NCBI RefSeq assembly: GCF_900129025.1
Contig: NZ_FQUM01000001.1
Coordinates: forward strand, 248,001 to 312,000
Direction of reading: 5' to 3'
DNA from: Mariniphaga anaerophila
Lineage (GTDB): Bacteria; Bacteroidota; Bacteroidia; Bacteroidales; Prolixibacteraceae
Length of the DNA: 64,000 nt
The notes beneath the pieces are model-generated. The model ran no database searches, was not told the DNA's origin, and was given only the letters and a program-made list of their open reading frames with translations. Below, in pieces: positions 56,837 to 64,000 of this stretch. Each line of letters begins with the position of its first letter. Position 1 is the stretch's first letter. The translations under genes and the position numbers were made by a program.

Positions 56837-58081
56837 CTATTCTTCAAAAAACAAATCTTCTTTGATTTTCTTCATCCGGTCGAGCGCATAGTTCACATTT
56901 TTTGCAGACTCGCCGGCTTCTTTCAAATACAAATTGTAGTAGTTTAACGCCAGCGTTTTGTTGGAATTAAACTCTTCGTAAGTAGTTGCAATTTCAAATA
57001 AAACCTCGTGATTTTCGCTGTCCAGTTCGTTCGCCTTTTTCAGCGCACCAATTGATTCTTCAAATTTGCGTTGCTGCCCGTAAATTTGCCCCAAATGATG
57101 GTACATGTCGGGCAAAAAAGAAGGCGTTGCCGATTCGATGGATGCATTCATATAGGACTCCGCCTCGTGATACCGGGCTTGTTTTTTATAGCAAAGACTA
57201 AGGTAAAAAAGAGCAAACGGATCGTTGGCAACCTGGCCTGTACACAAATCGAGCATTTTAATTGCATTTTGCTCGTTGCCCGAAAAATACAAGCTGATTC
57301 CGTAATTCAACAGTACCTTGTATAAAGAGTCTCCATCGGCAAAAAAGTAATTTTCGTAATACTTGCGAGCGTCGTCGTATTGTTTATTTCGAAAAAACTG
57401 ATTGGCTTTTTGCAGGAAAAGCCTCACATCTCCGGGAAAACTTTCTAATCCAAGATTCACTGTTTGCATTGCTTTGCCAAACTGTTCTTTTTGCTGAAAA
57501 AGGGTTATCAGATTAAAATAAGAAGCATAGTCGCGCGGATTTAGCGCTATCGATTTCTCATAAAGAGATATGGCCAGGTTTGTTTTTCCTATTTGATGAG
57601 CACAGTATGCGAACTGCTTATTCCAGTATGTATTACCCGAATCCTTCGCGCATATGTTTTCAAATAAAATGTAAGCTTTTTGAAATTTTTCCAGTTGAAT
57701 ATAATTTTTCCCCAACTTGCCACCAATAAGCTGATTGTTCGGCGCCAACCGGACTGCTTTTTCCAAATGCGGAGTTGCATCGTGATAATTTCCAAGTGCC
57801 GTTAGCGCATCTGCCATTTCGACCAAAAAATCCGGATTTTCAGACTCCGTTTTAAGCGCTACCGAAAAAGCCTGAACAGCCTCGCGGAACTTTTGAGTAC
57901 TGCATAATACCAACCCTTTTTTGAAATACAACGAAGCCTCGGGCTTTTCCGTCACCAAACGATCGATCTCACCAATGGCTTTTTCGAATTTCTTGTTGAT
58001 AATGAGCAAATCAATACTTTCCTGGGGAAAAGCGTAGAAACAAGCAAAAGTCAACCCCAACAACACACACACAAATTTCAT
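56837..58081 (-). CDS. Exported TPR protein
   Basis: 414 residues. Signal peptide 1-20 (ending YAFPQESID), then about ten TPR-type pairs over the whole length (for example YFKKGLVLCSTQKFREAVQA, IGALKKANELDSENHEVLF). No catalytic domain. Probably a periplasmic adaptor; partner unknown. It ends 12 bases from the convergent LuxR-type gene and lies downstream of the M56/BlaI pair on the same strand. Confidence 0.85.
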   Translation of the reverse strand: MKFVCVLLGLTFACFYAFPQESIDLLIINKKFEKAIGEIDRLVTEKPEASLYFKKGLVLCSTQKFREAVQAFSVALKTESENPDFLVEMADALTALGNYHDATPHLEKAVRLAPNNQLIGGKLGKNYIQLEKFQKAYILFENICAKDSGNTYWNKQFAYCAHQIGKTNLAISLYEKSIALNPRDYASYFNLITLFQQKEQFGKAMQTVNLGLESFPGDVRLFLQKANQFFRNKQYDDARKYYENYFFADGDSLYKVLLNYGISLYFSGNEQNAIKMLDLCTGQVANDPFALFYLSLCYKKQARYHEAESYMNASIESATPSFLPDMYHHLGQIYGQQRKFEESIGALKKANELDSENHEVLFEIATTYEEFNSNKTLALNYYNLYLKEAGESAKNVNYALDRMKKIKEDLFFEE

Positions 58082-58096
58082 ATTATGCAGCTTAAC

Positions 58097-58152
58097 TTTA
58101 AGCCATTCCTGAAAAAGCGGAAATAAACCTGCATTTCCAAAAATGGCTTAAA
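58097..58152 (-). other. Nested inverted repeats between the M56 and TPR genes
   Basis: Outer 11-bp stem TTTAAGCCATT / AATGGCTTAAA (58097-58107 with 58142-58152), and an inner 6-bp stem GGAAAT / ATTTCC (58119-58124 with 58133-58138) with an 8-base loop. It lies in the 83-base gap, so it would form in the M56 3' end or TPR leader. There is no T-run on the minus side, so it is not an ordinary terminator. Confidence 0.45.
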
Positions 58153-58164
58153 AAGATGATTTTG

Positions 58165-59580
58165 TTACTGAAGCACAAAATTTATGGGAACCGTGTAACT
58201 TACATTAACCGGTATTCCCTTTTGCATTCCCGGTTTCCAGGCTGGCAAAGTGTTTACAACCCGCAAAGCTTCCTGGTCAAGAGCAGGATCAACTCCCCGG
58301 GCGATTCTTGCATTTGCAGTATTCCCTTTTGTATCTACCACAAAGGTTACGTAAACTCTCCCCTGAATGCCTTTTTCCTGCGCTGTTACAGGGTATTTAA
58401 TATTGTTGGCAATGTATTTTCGGAGTTCCAGTTCTCCTCCCGGAAATTCGGGCATATCTTCAACAATAAAGAAAATCTGCTCGTCGGCACTGAGTTGTTT
58501 TGGGGCAACAACTTCCTTTTTCACCAGAAGCAAATTCCCCATGCTGTCGCTTTCCAAACTGAATTCTTCACTTCCGGCCATAATACTTTTTAGCTTGTCG
58601 AGGCCTTCTGCTTCTCCGGCTATTTTCAGTTTATCGTCCAGAAAAGTAATTTTCAGCTCATCGGGCTCTGCCAGCGGAGCAACAACCTCTGCTGTTTCTT
58701 TCTGCTCGCAGGCAAATACAATAATCAATAAAACTGCAGTTAAAAAACCCAGCACAATTTTTAGATTGGCAATTTTCGAAGATTTTATTTTTGACATCAT
58801 CTTAATTCGATTTTTAATTAATGAGTAATTGAAATTGTTGGTTAATACCAGCTGCCCTCCGGCAAACTGGTTAAGCAAAAGCTTTTTGTAGTATCCGCGA
58901 TTTACGCCCGAGCCCAAAACTGCCCTGTCGGCCAAGTACTCGTGGTTCTCGCGAATGGCGTGCCGCAACATCCACATAAATGGGTTGAACCACTGAAAAA
59001 CTGTAAGTATTTCCAGAATAAGCACATCGAAAGAGTGCCCCTGTTTTACGTGCTCCATTTCGTGAGCAAGCATTCGGTCGTAGCCATCTTCGTTTTGCAG
59101 TGAGCGGTTCACAAATACATAATTCAGAAAAGAATACGGACTACCTTCATTTTTAAGAAGAACCAGCTTGATTCGTCCAAGTTTTTGAACTTCGTGAGTT
59201 CGTACAATTTTACCAATCCGAATCAGCCGAACTAAAAACATGCCCATAAACAATGCCAGTCCTACAAGGTAAATCCAAATCAGCAAAGACGCTGAAAGCA
59301 CAGCCTGTTCAACCGTTATTGTAAAATCGTGGCCATAAACCGTAACCGTTTCCATTAAATTGCTGTAGGGCGTAACCGTAATTTCAGAAAGCATTACCGA
59401 TTGCGGTTCGTAAACCCTGAACCTAAAAAACGGCAACACAACCGAAAACAACACAGACCCGAGCAAAAACAGCCTGTTTAGCCTGAAGAAAGTTTCTTTA
59501 CGCAAAAACAGTACGTACACTACCGACAGTAATGCCAGACTGATGCCGGACTCAACGATAAAGTTAACCGTGCTGTTCAT
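58165..59580 (-). CDS. M56 (BlaR1-like) metallopeptidase fused to a TonB C-terminal domain
   Basis: 471 residues. N-terminal membrane helices (about 9-27, 36-56, 88-112), the M56 zinc motif MLAHEMEHVKQGHSFDVLIL (HEMEH) at about 170-190 with a downstream Glu near ENHEYLADRAV, a membrane helix at about 270-290, a periplasmic segment, and a TonB_C domain from about 375 (MPEFPGGELELRKYIANNI, then YPVTAQEKGIQGRVYVTFVV). BlaR1-like proteins cleave a repressor when a signal arrives; here the repressor would be the BlaI protein encoded just upstream (17-base overlap). The TonB end may reach an outer-membrane protein. Confidence 0.88.
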   Translation of the reverse strand: MNSTVNFIVESGISLALLSVVYVLFLRKETFFRLNRLFLLGSVLFSVVLPFFRFRVYEPQSVMLSEITVTPYSNLMETVTVYGHDFTITVEQAVLSASLLIWIYLVGLALFMGMFLVRLIRIGKIVRTHEVQKLGRIKLVLLKNEGSPYSFLNYVFVNRSLQNEDGYDRMLAHEMEHVKQGHSFDVLILEILTVFQWFNPFMWMLRHAIRENHEYLADRAVLGSGVNRGYYKKLLLNQFAGGQLVLTNNFNYSLIKNRIKMMSKIKSSKIANLKIVLGFLTAVLLIIVFACEQKETAEVVAPLAEPDELKITFLDDKLKIAGEAEGLDKLKSIMAGSEEFSLESDSMGNLLLVKKEVVAPKQLSADEQIFFIVEDMPEFPGGELELRKYIANNIKYPVTAQEKGIQGRVYVTFVVDTKGNTANARIARGVDPALDQEALRVVNTLPAWKPGMQKGIPVNVSYTVPINFVLQ

Positions 59581-59959
59581 TTTCTTCCTGATTTTCGTTT
59601 TCCAAATCGCGCTTTACATCTTCCATCAGCTCGTCAAAATCTGTAAGACTCATGTTGTCTTCTTTTGCAAAAAACGACACCATTTCTTTAAACGAACCGC
59701 TAAAATAGTTGCGCATAAAGTTTTTCATGAAAGAACGGGTGTACTCTTCCCTGCCCACAAGCGGAAAATATTCGTGGGTTTTTCCGTAAGCGTTGTGCCC
59801 CACAAATCCTTTCTTCTCCAAAATGCGAACAATGGTAGAAACGGTATTGTAAGCCGGTTTTGGCTCCGGCATCTCGTCTATCAAATCTTTCACAAATGCT
59901 TTTTCATTTTTCCAAAGGAGTTGCATCACTTGCTCTTCCGCTTTTGTTAGTTCTTTCAT
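59564..59959 (-). CDS. BlaI/MecI/CopY-family transcriptional repressor
   Basis: 131 residues: winged helix at about 5-70 (LTKAEEQVMQLLWKNEKAFV, NTVSTIVRILEKKGFVGHNA), then a dimerisation helix region and an acidic C-terminal tail (NENQEENEQHG). It should repress its own operon until the M56 protein signals. The palindrome ATAGTTTATAAACTAT lies 57 bases upstream of its start and is a candidate operator. First gene of the pair with M56. Confidence 0.92.
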   Translation of the reverse strand: MKELTKAEEQVMQLLWKNEKAFVKDLIDEMPEPKPAYNTVSTIVRILEKKGFVGHNAYGKTHEYFPLVGREEYTRSFMKNFMRNYFSGSFKEMVSFFAKEDNMSLTDFDELMEDVKRDLENENQEENEQHG

Positions 59960-60015
59960 TTCAAACTCTTTTTGTTTTCATTTTAATTGACTGTTGAGGC
60001 AGCAAAAATTAAATC

Positions 60016-60031
60016 CATAGTTTATAAACTA
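60016..60031. promoter_or_regulatory. Perfect palindrome, candidate BlaI operator
   Basis: ATAGTTTATAAACTAT is a 16-bp perfect inverted repeat centred 64 bases before the blaI start, about where a promoter -33 region would lie. The same core occurs at 60313-60330. Confidence 0.5.
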
Positions 60032-60312
60032 TTTCCTTAGTTTCTCGCTAAATGGTTACCTGTAAGTACATGTTGAATTGCAGTTTCTTTTCGGCAGTTC
60101 TACTCTCCTAACCTGCATTTACAGAAACCATTTTATATGAATTATTGTTCGATTCCCAATGCATCTAAACTATTGTTGCATGCAATAATCTGATGCAAAC
60201 AGGAAAACAAACTTTCAACATCTATCGCATTATTCTCATAAACACACTTTTTAAAATTGGACACTAGTTTTATTACTATTTCGGATATCCATTTCAAACA
60301 TACAACTAATCT

Positions 60313-60330
60313 TTTAGTTTACAAACTAAA
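60313..60330. promoter_or_regulatory. TTTAGTTT-AC-AAACTAAA inverted repeat
   Basis: 18 bases, two perfect 8-bp arms and a 2-base centre, followed by a half-site TTAGTTTA at about 60334-60341. It shares its arm with the palindrome at 60016 and lies upstream of kdsA. Confidence 0.45.
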
Positions 60331-60387
60331 TCGTTAGTTTATTTAAGTACACAAAACATAACAAAATCTTTTTCAATATATTACAAC

Positions 60388-60403
60388 AACTAACAATTTA
60401 GTT
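60388..60403. promoter_or_regulatory. AACTAA-CAAT-TTAGTT inverted repeat
   Basis: Two 6-bp arms (60388-60393, 60398-60403) with a 4-base centre; a third member of the TTAGTT family of sites, 80-95 bases before the kdsA promoter. Confidence 0.4.
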
Positions 60404-60481
60404 ATTACTTGTCCCTGAAAAACAAAAAAGCGAAATAGCTCCTCTTTGGAGAGTTAGTAAGCATTTTATACCATGAAGTAT

Positions 60482-60512
60482 TTTGCTGTATTGCAACGGC
60501 TGACTATTTTTG
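60482..60512 (+). promoter_or_regulatory. Consensus promoter of kdsA
   Basis: TTTG at 60482-60485, exactly 19 bases, then TATTTTTG at 60505-60512: one of the best matches in the window. Initiation about 60518 gives a short leader, fixing the kdsA start at 60536 and excluding the in-frame ATG at 60473. Confidence 0.75.
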
Positions 60513-60535
60513 TTTTACATTATCCAAAAAAAAGC

Positions 60536-61354
60536 ATGATTCCAGAAATTGAAAAACTTAAAAATACCGCGTCCGGAAATTTTTTCCTGATGGCCGGCCC
60601 CTGCGCCATTGAAGGCGAAACAATGGCACTTCAGATAGCTGAACGAATTGTTGAAATAACTAATCGGTTAAAAATTCCATTTGTTTTTAAAGGTTCGTAC
60701 CGAAAAGCCAATCGTTCGCGGTTGGACTCGTTTACTGGTATTGGTGACCAAAAAGCCCTTTCTATTTTAAAGAAGGTGCGTGAAACTTTTGATGTTCCTG
60801 TGGTTACAGATATCCACTCGGCAGACGAAGCCTTGATGGCGGCGGAATACGTTGATGTGCTCCAGATTCCGGCATTTTTATGCCGGCAAACCGACATACT
60901 GGTTGCTGCCGCCCAAACCGGCAAAGTCGTCAATATTAAAAAAGGCCAGTTTCTTTCGGCAGGCGCCATGCAGTTTGCAGTCAATAAAGTCAGAGAAAGC
61001 GGAAATCCAAATATCGTTCTTACCGAACGGGGAACAACATTTGGGTACACCGATTTGGTTGTGGATTACCGCGGCATACCCGAAATGCAAAAAATGGAAG
61101 TACCGGTTGTTCTGGATATTACCCACTCGTTGCAACAGCCCAATCAGGCAAGCGGCGTTACCGGAGGAAAACCCGAGCTGATTGAGACCATTGCCAGGGC
61201 CGGAATTGCAGTGGGAGTTGACGGGATTTTTATTGAAACGCATCCCGAACCGGCAGTAGCAAAATCAGACGGAGCAAATATGTTAAAACTCGATTTGCTG
61301 GAGTCGTTGTTGGAAAGGCTGGTTAAATTACGACAAACTATAATTCAATTCTAA
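60536..61354 (+). CDS. kdsA: 3-deoxy-8-phosphooctulonate synthase
   Basis: 272 residues from the ATG at 60536, the normal KdsA length; an ATG 63 bases upstream is ruled out by the promoter position. Motifs: GPCAIEGE near 21-28, FKGSYRKANRSRL (PEP site, where Asn separates metal-independent from metal-dependent types), VLTERGTTFGYTDLVVDYR, and IETHPEPAVAKSDGANML. It condenses PEP with arabinose 5-phosphate for KDO, the inner-core sugar of LPS. The Dabb protein gene follows 1 base later and is probably co-transcribed. Confidence 0.95.
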   Translation: MIPEIEKLKNTASGNFFLMAGPCAIEGETMALQIAERIVEITNRLKIPFVFKGSYRKANRSRLDSFTGIGDQKALSILKKVRETFDVPVVTDIHSADEALMAAEYVDVLQIPAFLCRQTDILVAAAQTGKVVNIKKGQFLSAGAMQFAVNKVRESGNPNIVLTERGTTFGYTDLVVDYRGIPEMQKMEVPVVLDITHSLQQPNQASGVTGGKPELIETIARAGIAVGVDGIFIETHPEPAVAKSDGANMLKLDLLESLLERLVKLRQTIIQF

Positions 61355-61355
61355 A

Positions 61356-61769
61356 ATGAAAAACAGACGTTCATTTCTTAAAAAAGTGGCTGCAGGAACT
61401 TTTGCAGCCGGATTTTTTCCTTTCTCAAAACAAGCATCTGCCGGGGAAGTTAAACTTACCGGAGCGTTGATTCACCACGTGTTTTTCTGGCTAAAAGAAC
61501 CTGCTAACCAATCGCACAAGAAAAAATTGATTGATGCGCTGAACGATTTGCTAAAGGTTGAAACCATAAAAATGAGCCACATCGGGATTCCGGCAGGCAC
61601 CGAAAGCCGCGATGTGGTTGATCATTCTTATTCGGTTTCGTACATGGTAATGTTCGACAACCAGGCAGGCCAGGACAAATACCAGGTTCATCCGCTACAT
61701 TTAAAATTTGTGGAAGAGAACTCGTATCTGTGGAAAAAAGTAGTGGTTTACGATTCGATTGATCAATAG
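61356..61769 (+). CDS. Tat-exported Dabb (stress-responsive A/B barrel) protein
   Basis: 137 residues. A twin-arginine signal (RRSFLKKVAAGTFAAGFF) targets it to the periplasm. The rest is a Dabb domain: LIHHVFFWLKEPANQS, VETIKMSHIGIPAGTES, VVDHSYSVSYMVMFDNQAG, YQVHPLHLKFVEE. Most Dabb proteins act in the cytoplasm, often with bound ligands, so export is noteworthy. Function unknown. Its end overlaps the convergent SpmAB-like gene by 7 bases. Confidence 0.82.
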   Translation: MKNRRSFLKKVAAGTFAAGFFPFSKQASAGEVKLTGALIHHVFFWLKEPANQSHKKKLIDALNDLLKVETIKMSHIGIPAGTESRDVVDHSYSVSYMVMFDNQAGQDKYQVHPLHLKFVEENSYLWKKVVVYDSIDQ

Positions 61770-62995
61770 AAAAACAGGTAAGCCATTAGAATTGAGGCGA
61801 TAATTCCTGTGAAATCTGCTATCAAACCACAAACTACAGCGTAGCGGGTGTTTTTAATTCCAACCGAGCCAAAGTAAACTGCAAGAATATAGAATGTAGT
61901 GTCGGTAGCTCCCTGAACCGTGCTGGCCACGCGCCCCACAAACGAATCGGCGCCGTAAGTTGTCATGGCATCTACCATCATTCCGCGAGCGCCACTGCCG
62001 CTTAACGGTTTCATTAAAGCAGTTGGCAGGGCAGGCGTAAAATCAGTGTTTATTCCCAACTGCTCAAATCCCCAGGAGAATCCGGCAATCAACCACTCCA
62101 TCGCCCCCGATGCCCTGAAAACACCGATGGCCACAAGAATTGCCACAAGATAAGGGATAATCTTCACAGCGGTTTTAAACCCGTCTTTTGCACCGTCAAT
62201 AAAAGCTTCGTAAACATTTACCCTTTTGCGAAGAGCCATCAAAATAAAAACAATGATAACCGAAAACAGAATAAAATTGCTTGCCAGGTTGGAAACCCGG
62301 GTTATTTCATCTTTATCCAGTGCCGAAAAATACCAGATAATGGCCGCGATTACTGCTGTTAAAACGCCCAAATAACTTAAAACAACTTTGTCGAGAAGAT
62401 TGATTTTCTGGTAGATTGCAACGGAAATTAAGCCGGCCAGGGTAGAAAAATAGGTCGCTAATAAAATCGGGATAAAAATATCGGACGGATTTACTGCCCC
62501 CAATTGGGCGCGGTAAACCATAATGCTTATTGGTAAAAGTGTTAACCCCGAGGTATTTAAAACCAGAAACATTATTTGTGCGTTGGAAGCCGTTTTTTTG
62601 TCCGGATTGGTTGCCTGCATCTCTTTCATTGCTTGCAGTCCGGTTGGGGTAGCTGCGTTGTCAAGATTCAGCATATTGGCAGCAATGTTCATCATAATAG
62701 AACCGTAAGCCGGATGCGATTTCCCCAACTCGGGAAACAGCTTGTTAAAAAACGGACCAATTACCCTTGAAAAAACATTTACGATTCCGCCCTTCTCTCC
62801 TATTTTCATGATGCCCATCCACAGGGTTAGCACCCCGGTTAACCCGAGTGAAATTTCGAAACCCGTTTTAGCCATGGAAAATGTTTCGTTTACCATATTC
62901 GGGAAAACTTCTGCATCGCCAAAAAAAAGCAGTCGGATTAAGCCAATCACGAAAGCCGCCAGGAAAAAAAATATCCAGATGTAGTTTAGTGCCAT
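61763..62995 (-). CDS. SpmA/SpmB-like nucleoside-recognition membrane protein (fused)
   Basis: 410 residues with two copies of the Gate/nucleoside recognition domain (N-terminal half SKTGFEISLGLTGVLTLWMG, LFPELGKSHPAYGSIMMNIA, NLDNAATPTGLQAMKEM; C-terminal half GAKDGFKTAVKIIPYLVAIL, LMKPLSGSGARGMMVDAM) and about ten membrane helices. Bacillus keeps these as separate spmA and spmB; the fusion is usual in Bacteroidota. Transport substrate unknown; no sporulation is implied. Confidence 0.88.
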   Translation of the reverse strand: MALNYIWIFFFLAAFVIGLIRLLFFGDAEVFPNMVNETFSMAKTGFEISLGLTGVLTLWMGIMKIGEKGGIVNVFSRVIGPFFNKLFPELGKSHPAYGSIMMNIAANMLNLDNAATPTGLQAMKEMQATNPDKKTASNAQIMFLVLNTSGLTLLPISIMVYRAQLGAVNPSDIFIPILLATYFSTLAGLISVAIYQKINLLDKVVLSYLGVLTAVIAAIIWYFSALDKDEITRVSNLASNFILFSVIIVFILMALRKRVNVYEAFIDGAKDGFKTAVKIIPYLVAILVAIGVFRASGAMEWLIAGFSWGFEQLGINTDFTPALPTALMKPLSGSGARGMMVDAMTTYGADSFVGRVASTVQGATDTTFYILAVYFGSVGIKNTRYAVVCGLIADFTGIIASILMAYLFFY

Positions 62996-63125
62996 AATTT
63001 TTCAAATGGTGGTTCCAAGATAACAAAAAAGAGGAACCCGCTTTTTACATAAATCCGTCATTCTTAAAAAATTATATTTTGAACGAAAAAATTTCAAAAT
63101 ACTTTCTGCTAACAATCAGTTATCT

Positions 63126-63917
63126 TCACCCATTCAGATGTATTTTTTGCCCGTCATATGCAATAAACACATTATCGGGCAACATCGCCTGAATTTCCTC
63201 GTGAGTACCAAAAGCGTGACTTACATGGGTTAAATATGCAACGCCGGGATTTACCCTGGCAATAACTTCCAAAGCCTGCTGCAAATTGAAATGAGAAATG
63301 TGTTTCTCTTTCCGGAGGGCGTTTAGTATTAAAATCTGTGTTCCTTTTAGCTTTTCCAGCTCCTCGTCGGGTATAAAATTGGTATCGGTAATGTAACTAA
63401 GCTTCCCCACCCGGTAACCATAAACAGGCAATTTATAATGAAAGCATCTGATCGGTACAAACTCAATCCCGTCAATGTCGAACGGGCGGTTTTCCACCTG
63501 ATGCAACTCCATCATCGGAACTCCCGGGTATTTGTTTTCTGCAAATACATAGTCGAAAATACGCTTGATGGAATTTTGAACCCTTTTTTCTGCAAAAATA
63601 TCGGTGGGGCGCTTTTGAACCCAGTTAAATGAACGAATATCATCAAGCCCGAAAATATGATCAGCATGTTCGTGCGTTAACAGAATTGCCCGTAGGTGAT
63701 TGACGTTCTCCCTCAGCATTTGCTGCCTGAAATCGGGGCCTGCATCAATTACAAAATTTTGTCCGTTTATTTTCAGCAACAGGGATGAACGAAGTCGATT
63801 ATCGCGGGGGTCAGCAGATTGACAAACATGACAATTACAAGCAATTACAGGCACTCCCTGCGATGTCCCGGTTCCTAGAAAAGTGGCTTCAATTTCAAAT
63901 GTATTGTTATTTAACAT
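63126..63917 (-). CDS. MBL-fold metallo-hydrolase (PhnP-like)
   Basis: 263 residues. Starts with FLGTGTSQGVPVIACNCHVC, the GTG/Cys-rich opening typical of PhnP-like phosphodiesterases, then the zinc motif LLTHEHADHIFGLDDIRSF and the later metal His residues (FHYKLPVYGY, SHFNLQQ, LTHVSHAFGTHEE). It probably hydrolyses cyclic phosphodiesters; the exact substrate is not certain. A -7 element TAATTTTG at 63922-63929 (minus) is only a few bases from the start codon. Confidence 0.85.
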   Translation of the reverse strand: MLNNNTFEIEATFLGTGTSQGVPVIACNCHVCQSADPRDNRLRSSLLLKINGQNFVIDAGPDFRQQMLRENVNHLRAILLTHEHADHIFGLDDIRSFNWVQKRPTDIFAEKRVQNSIKRIFDYVFAENKYPGVPMMELHQVENRPFDIDGIEFVPIRCFHYKLPVYGYRVGKLSYITDTNFIPDEELEKLKGTQILILNALRKEKHISHFNLQQALEVIARVNPGVAYLTHVSHAFGTHEEIQAMLPDNVFIAYDGQKIHLNG

Positions 63918-63983
63918 GCTGCAAAATTAACAAAAGGTTGCCGAAACCATGATTATCTGTAATTTTACCAAAAAATTTTTCTG

Positions 63984-64000
63984 ATGGCAGAACTCTTTTT
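63984..64000 (+). CDS. Possible start of the next gene (partial)
   Basis: ATG GCA GAA CTC TTT TT at the right edge could begin a plus-strand gene divergent from the metallo-hydrolase. Only five full codons are visible, so nothing can be said about the product. Confidence 0.2.

Larger units (their letters stand above)
59960..60481. other. Regulatory gap between blaI and kdsA
   Basis: About 520 AT-rich bases with no convincing gene. It holds a palindrome near the blaI promoter (60016-60031) and two more TTAGTTT-type inverted repeats (60313-60330, 60388-60403), plus a half-site (60334-60340). The kdsA promoter begins at 60482. Confidence 0.55.

Noticed and set aside
60473-60535. A 21-residue N-terminal extension of KdsA
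   Set aside because: The consensus promoter lies inside this segment, so it cannot be translated from the main transcript, and KdsA proteins do not have it.

Overview
The window is chromosomal DNA of a Gram-negative member of the Bacteroidota, most likely a Bacteroidales/Marinilabiliales-type marine or sediment anaerobe (inference). Supporting signs are TonB-dependent receptors with a carboxypeptidase-regulatory N-terminus, a DUF4249 lipoprotein, a FecI/FecR (DUF4974) pair, a GTPase-defective EF-G2 paralogue, KdsA (KDO of LPS), and promoters of the Bacteroidota type (TTTG-N19-TAnnTTTG; the best are upstream of kdsA, the EF-G paralogue and the TPR lipoprotein at 8.0-9.2 kb). No tRNA, rRNA, CRISPR array, insertion sequence or prophage was seen. 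It reads as mostly core genome with small accessory insertions and decayed genes.

Layout. 0-0.35 kb: truncated XRE/cupin regulator. 0.7-2.3: M49-like zinc peptidase lipoprotein. 2.4-5.5: metal-handling cluster (His/Cys-rich HYC_CC_PP-like protein, TonB-dependent receptor, periplasmic HMA protein), abutting a convergent exbB-exbD-tonB operon (5.5-7.7) that could energise the receptor. 8.0-12: TPR lipoprotein and gyrA. 12.1-16.6: clpC and a Cache/HAMP/SpoIIE phosphatase sharing a terminator. 16.7-17.5: PfkB sugar kinase broken by two in-frame TAA codons. 17.7-20.3: fabG, sirtuin, family 2 glycosyltransferase. 20.4-21.8: mnmE. 22.0-25.1: NEW3 protein + ABC ATPase + ABC-2 permease operon, followed by a gap with a possible 44-residue protein and a fragment of an ABC ATPase gene.

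25.8-29.0: DUF4249/TonB-receptor pair, divergent from the EF-G paralogue (29.1-31.3). 31.4-34.7: DUF721 and recF, a membrane-anchored TPR protein, ribH, a Spy-like periplasmic protein. 34.9-37.7: ECF sigma, FecR anti-sigma and an STN-domain outer-membrane barrel, then a methyltransferase and a DUF2490 protein. 39.4-42.9: pyrG-yidC. 43.4-47.4: flavodoxin and a fused E1 alpha/beta plus E2 of a 2-oxo acid dehydrogenase. 47.6-50: pyrK-pyrD and an XRE regulator. 50.7-54.8: metallophosphoesterase and a large MA-clan peptidase/beta-propeller/outer-membrane protein, overlapping tail to tail. 54.9-60: membrane protein, 7-TM LuxR regulator, TPR protein, BlaI/M56 pair. 60.5-64: kdsA, Tat-exported Dabb protein, SpmAB-like carrier, PhnP-like metallo-hydrolase, and the first codons of a possible next gene.

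The best leads are the EF-G paralogue lacking its catalytic His and switch I, the doubly nonsense-mutated kinase, a set of TTAGTTT palindromes around blaI and upstream of kdsA, the sigma/anti-sigma operon whose last gene is an STN barrel instead of a TonB receptor, and several enzymes with altered canonical residues (sirtuin zinc ligand, E1 TPP motif, GyrA position 86).
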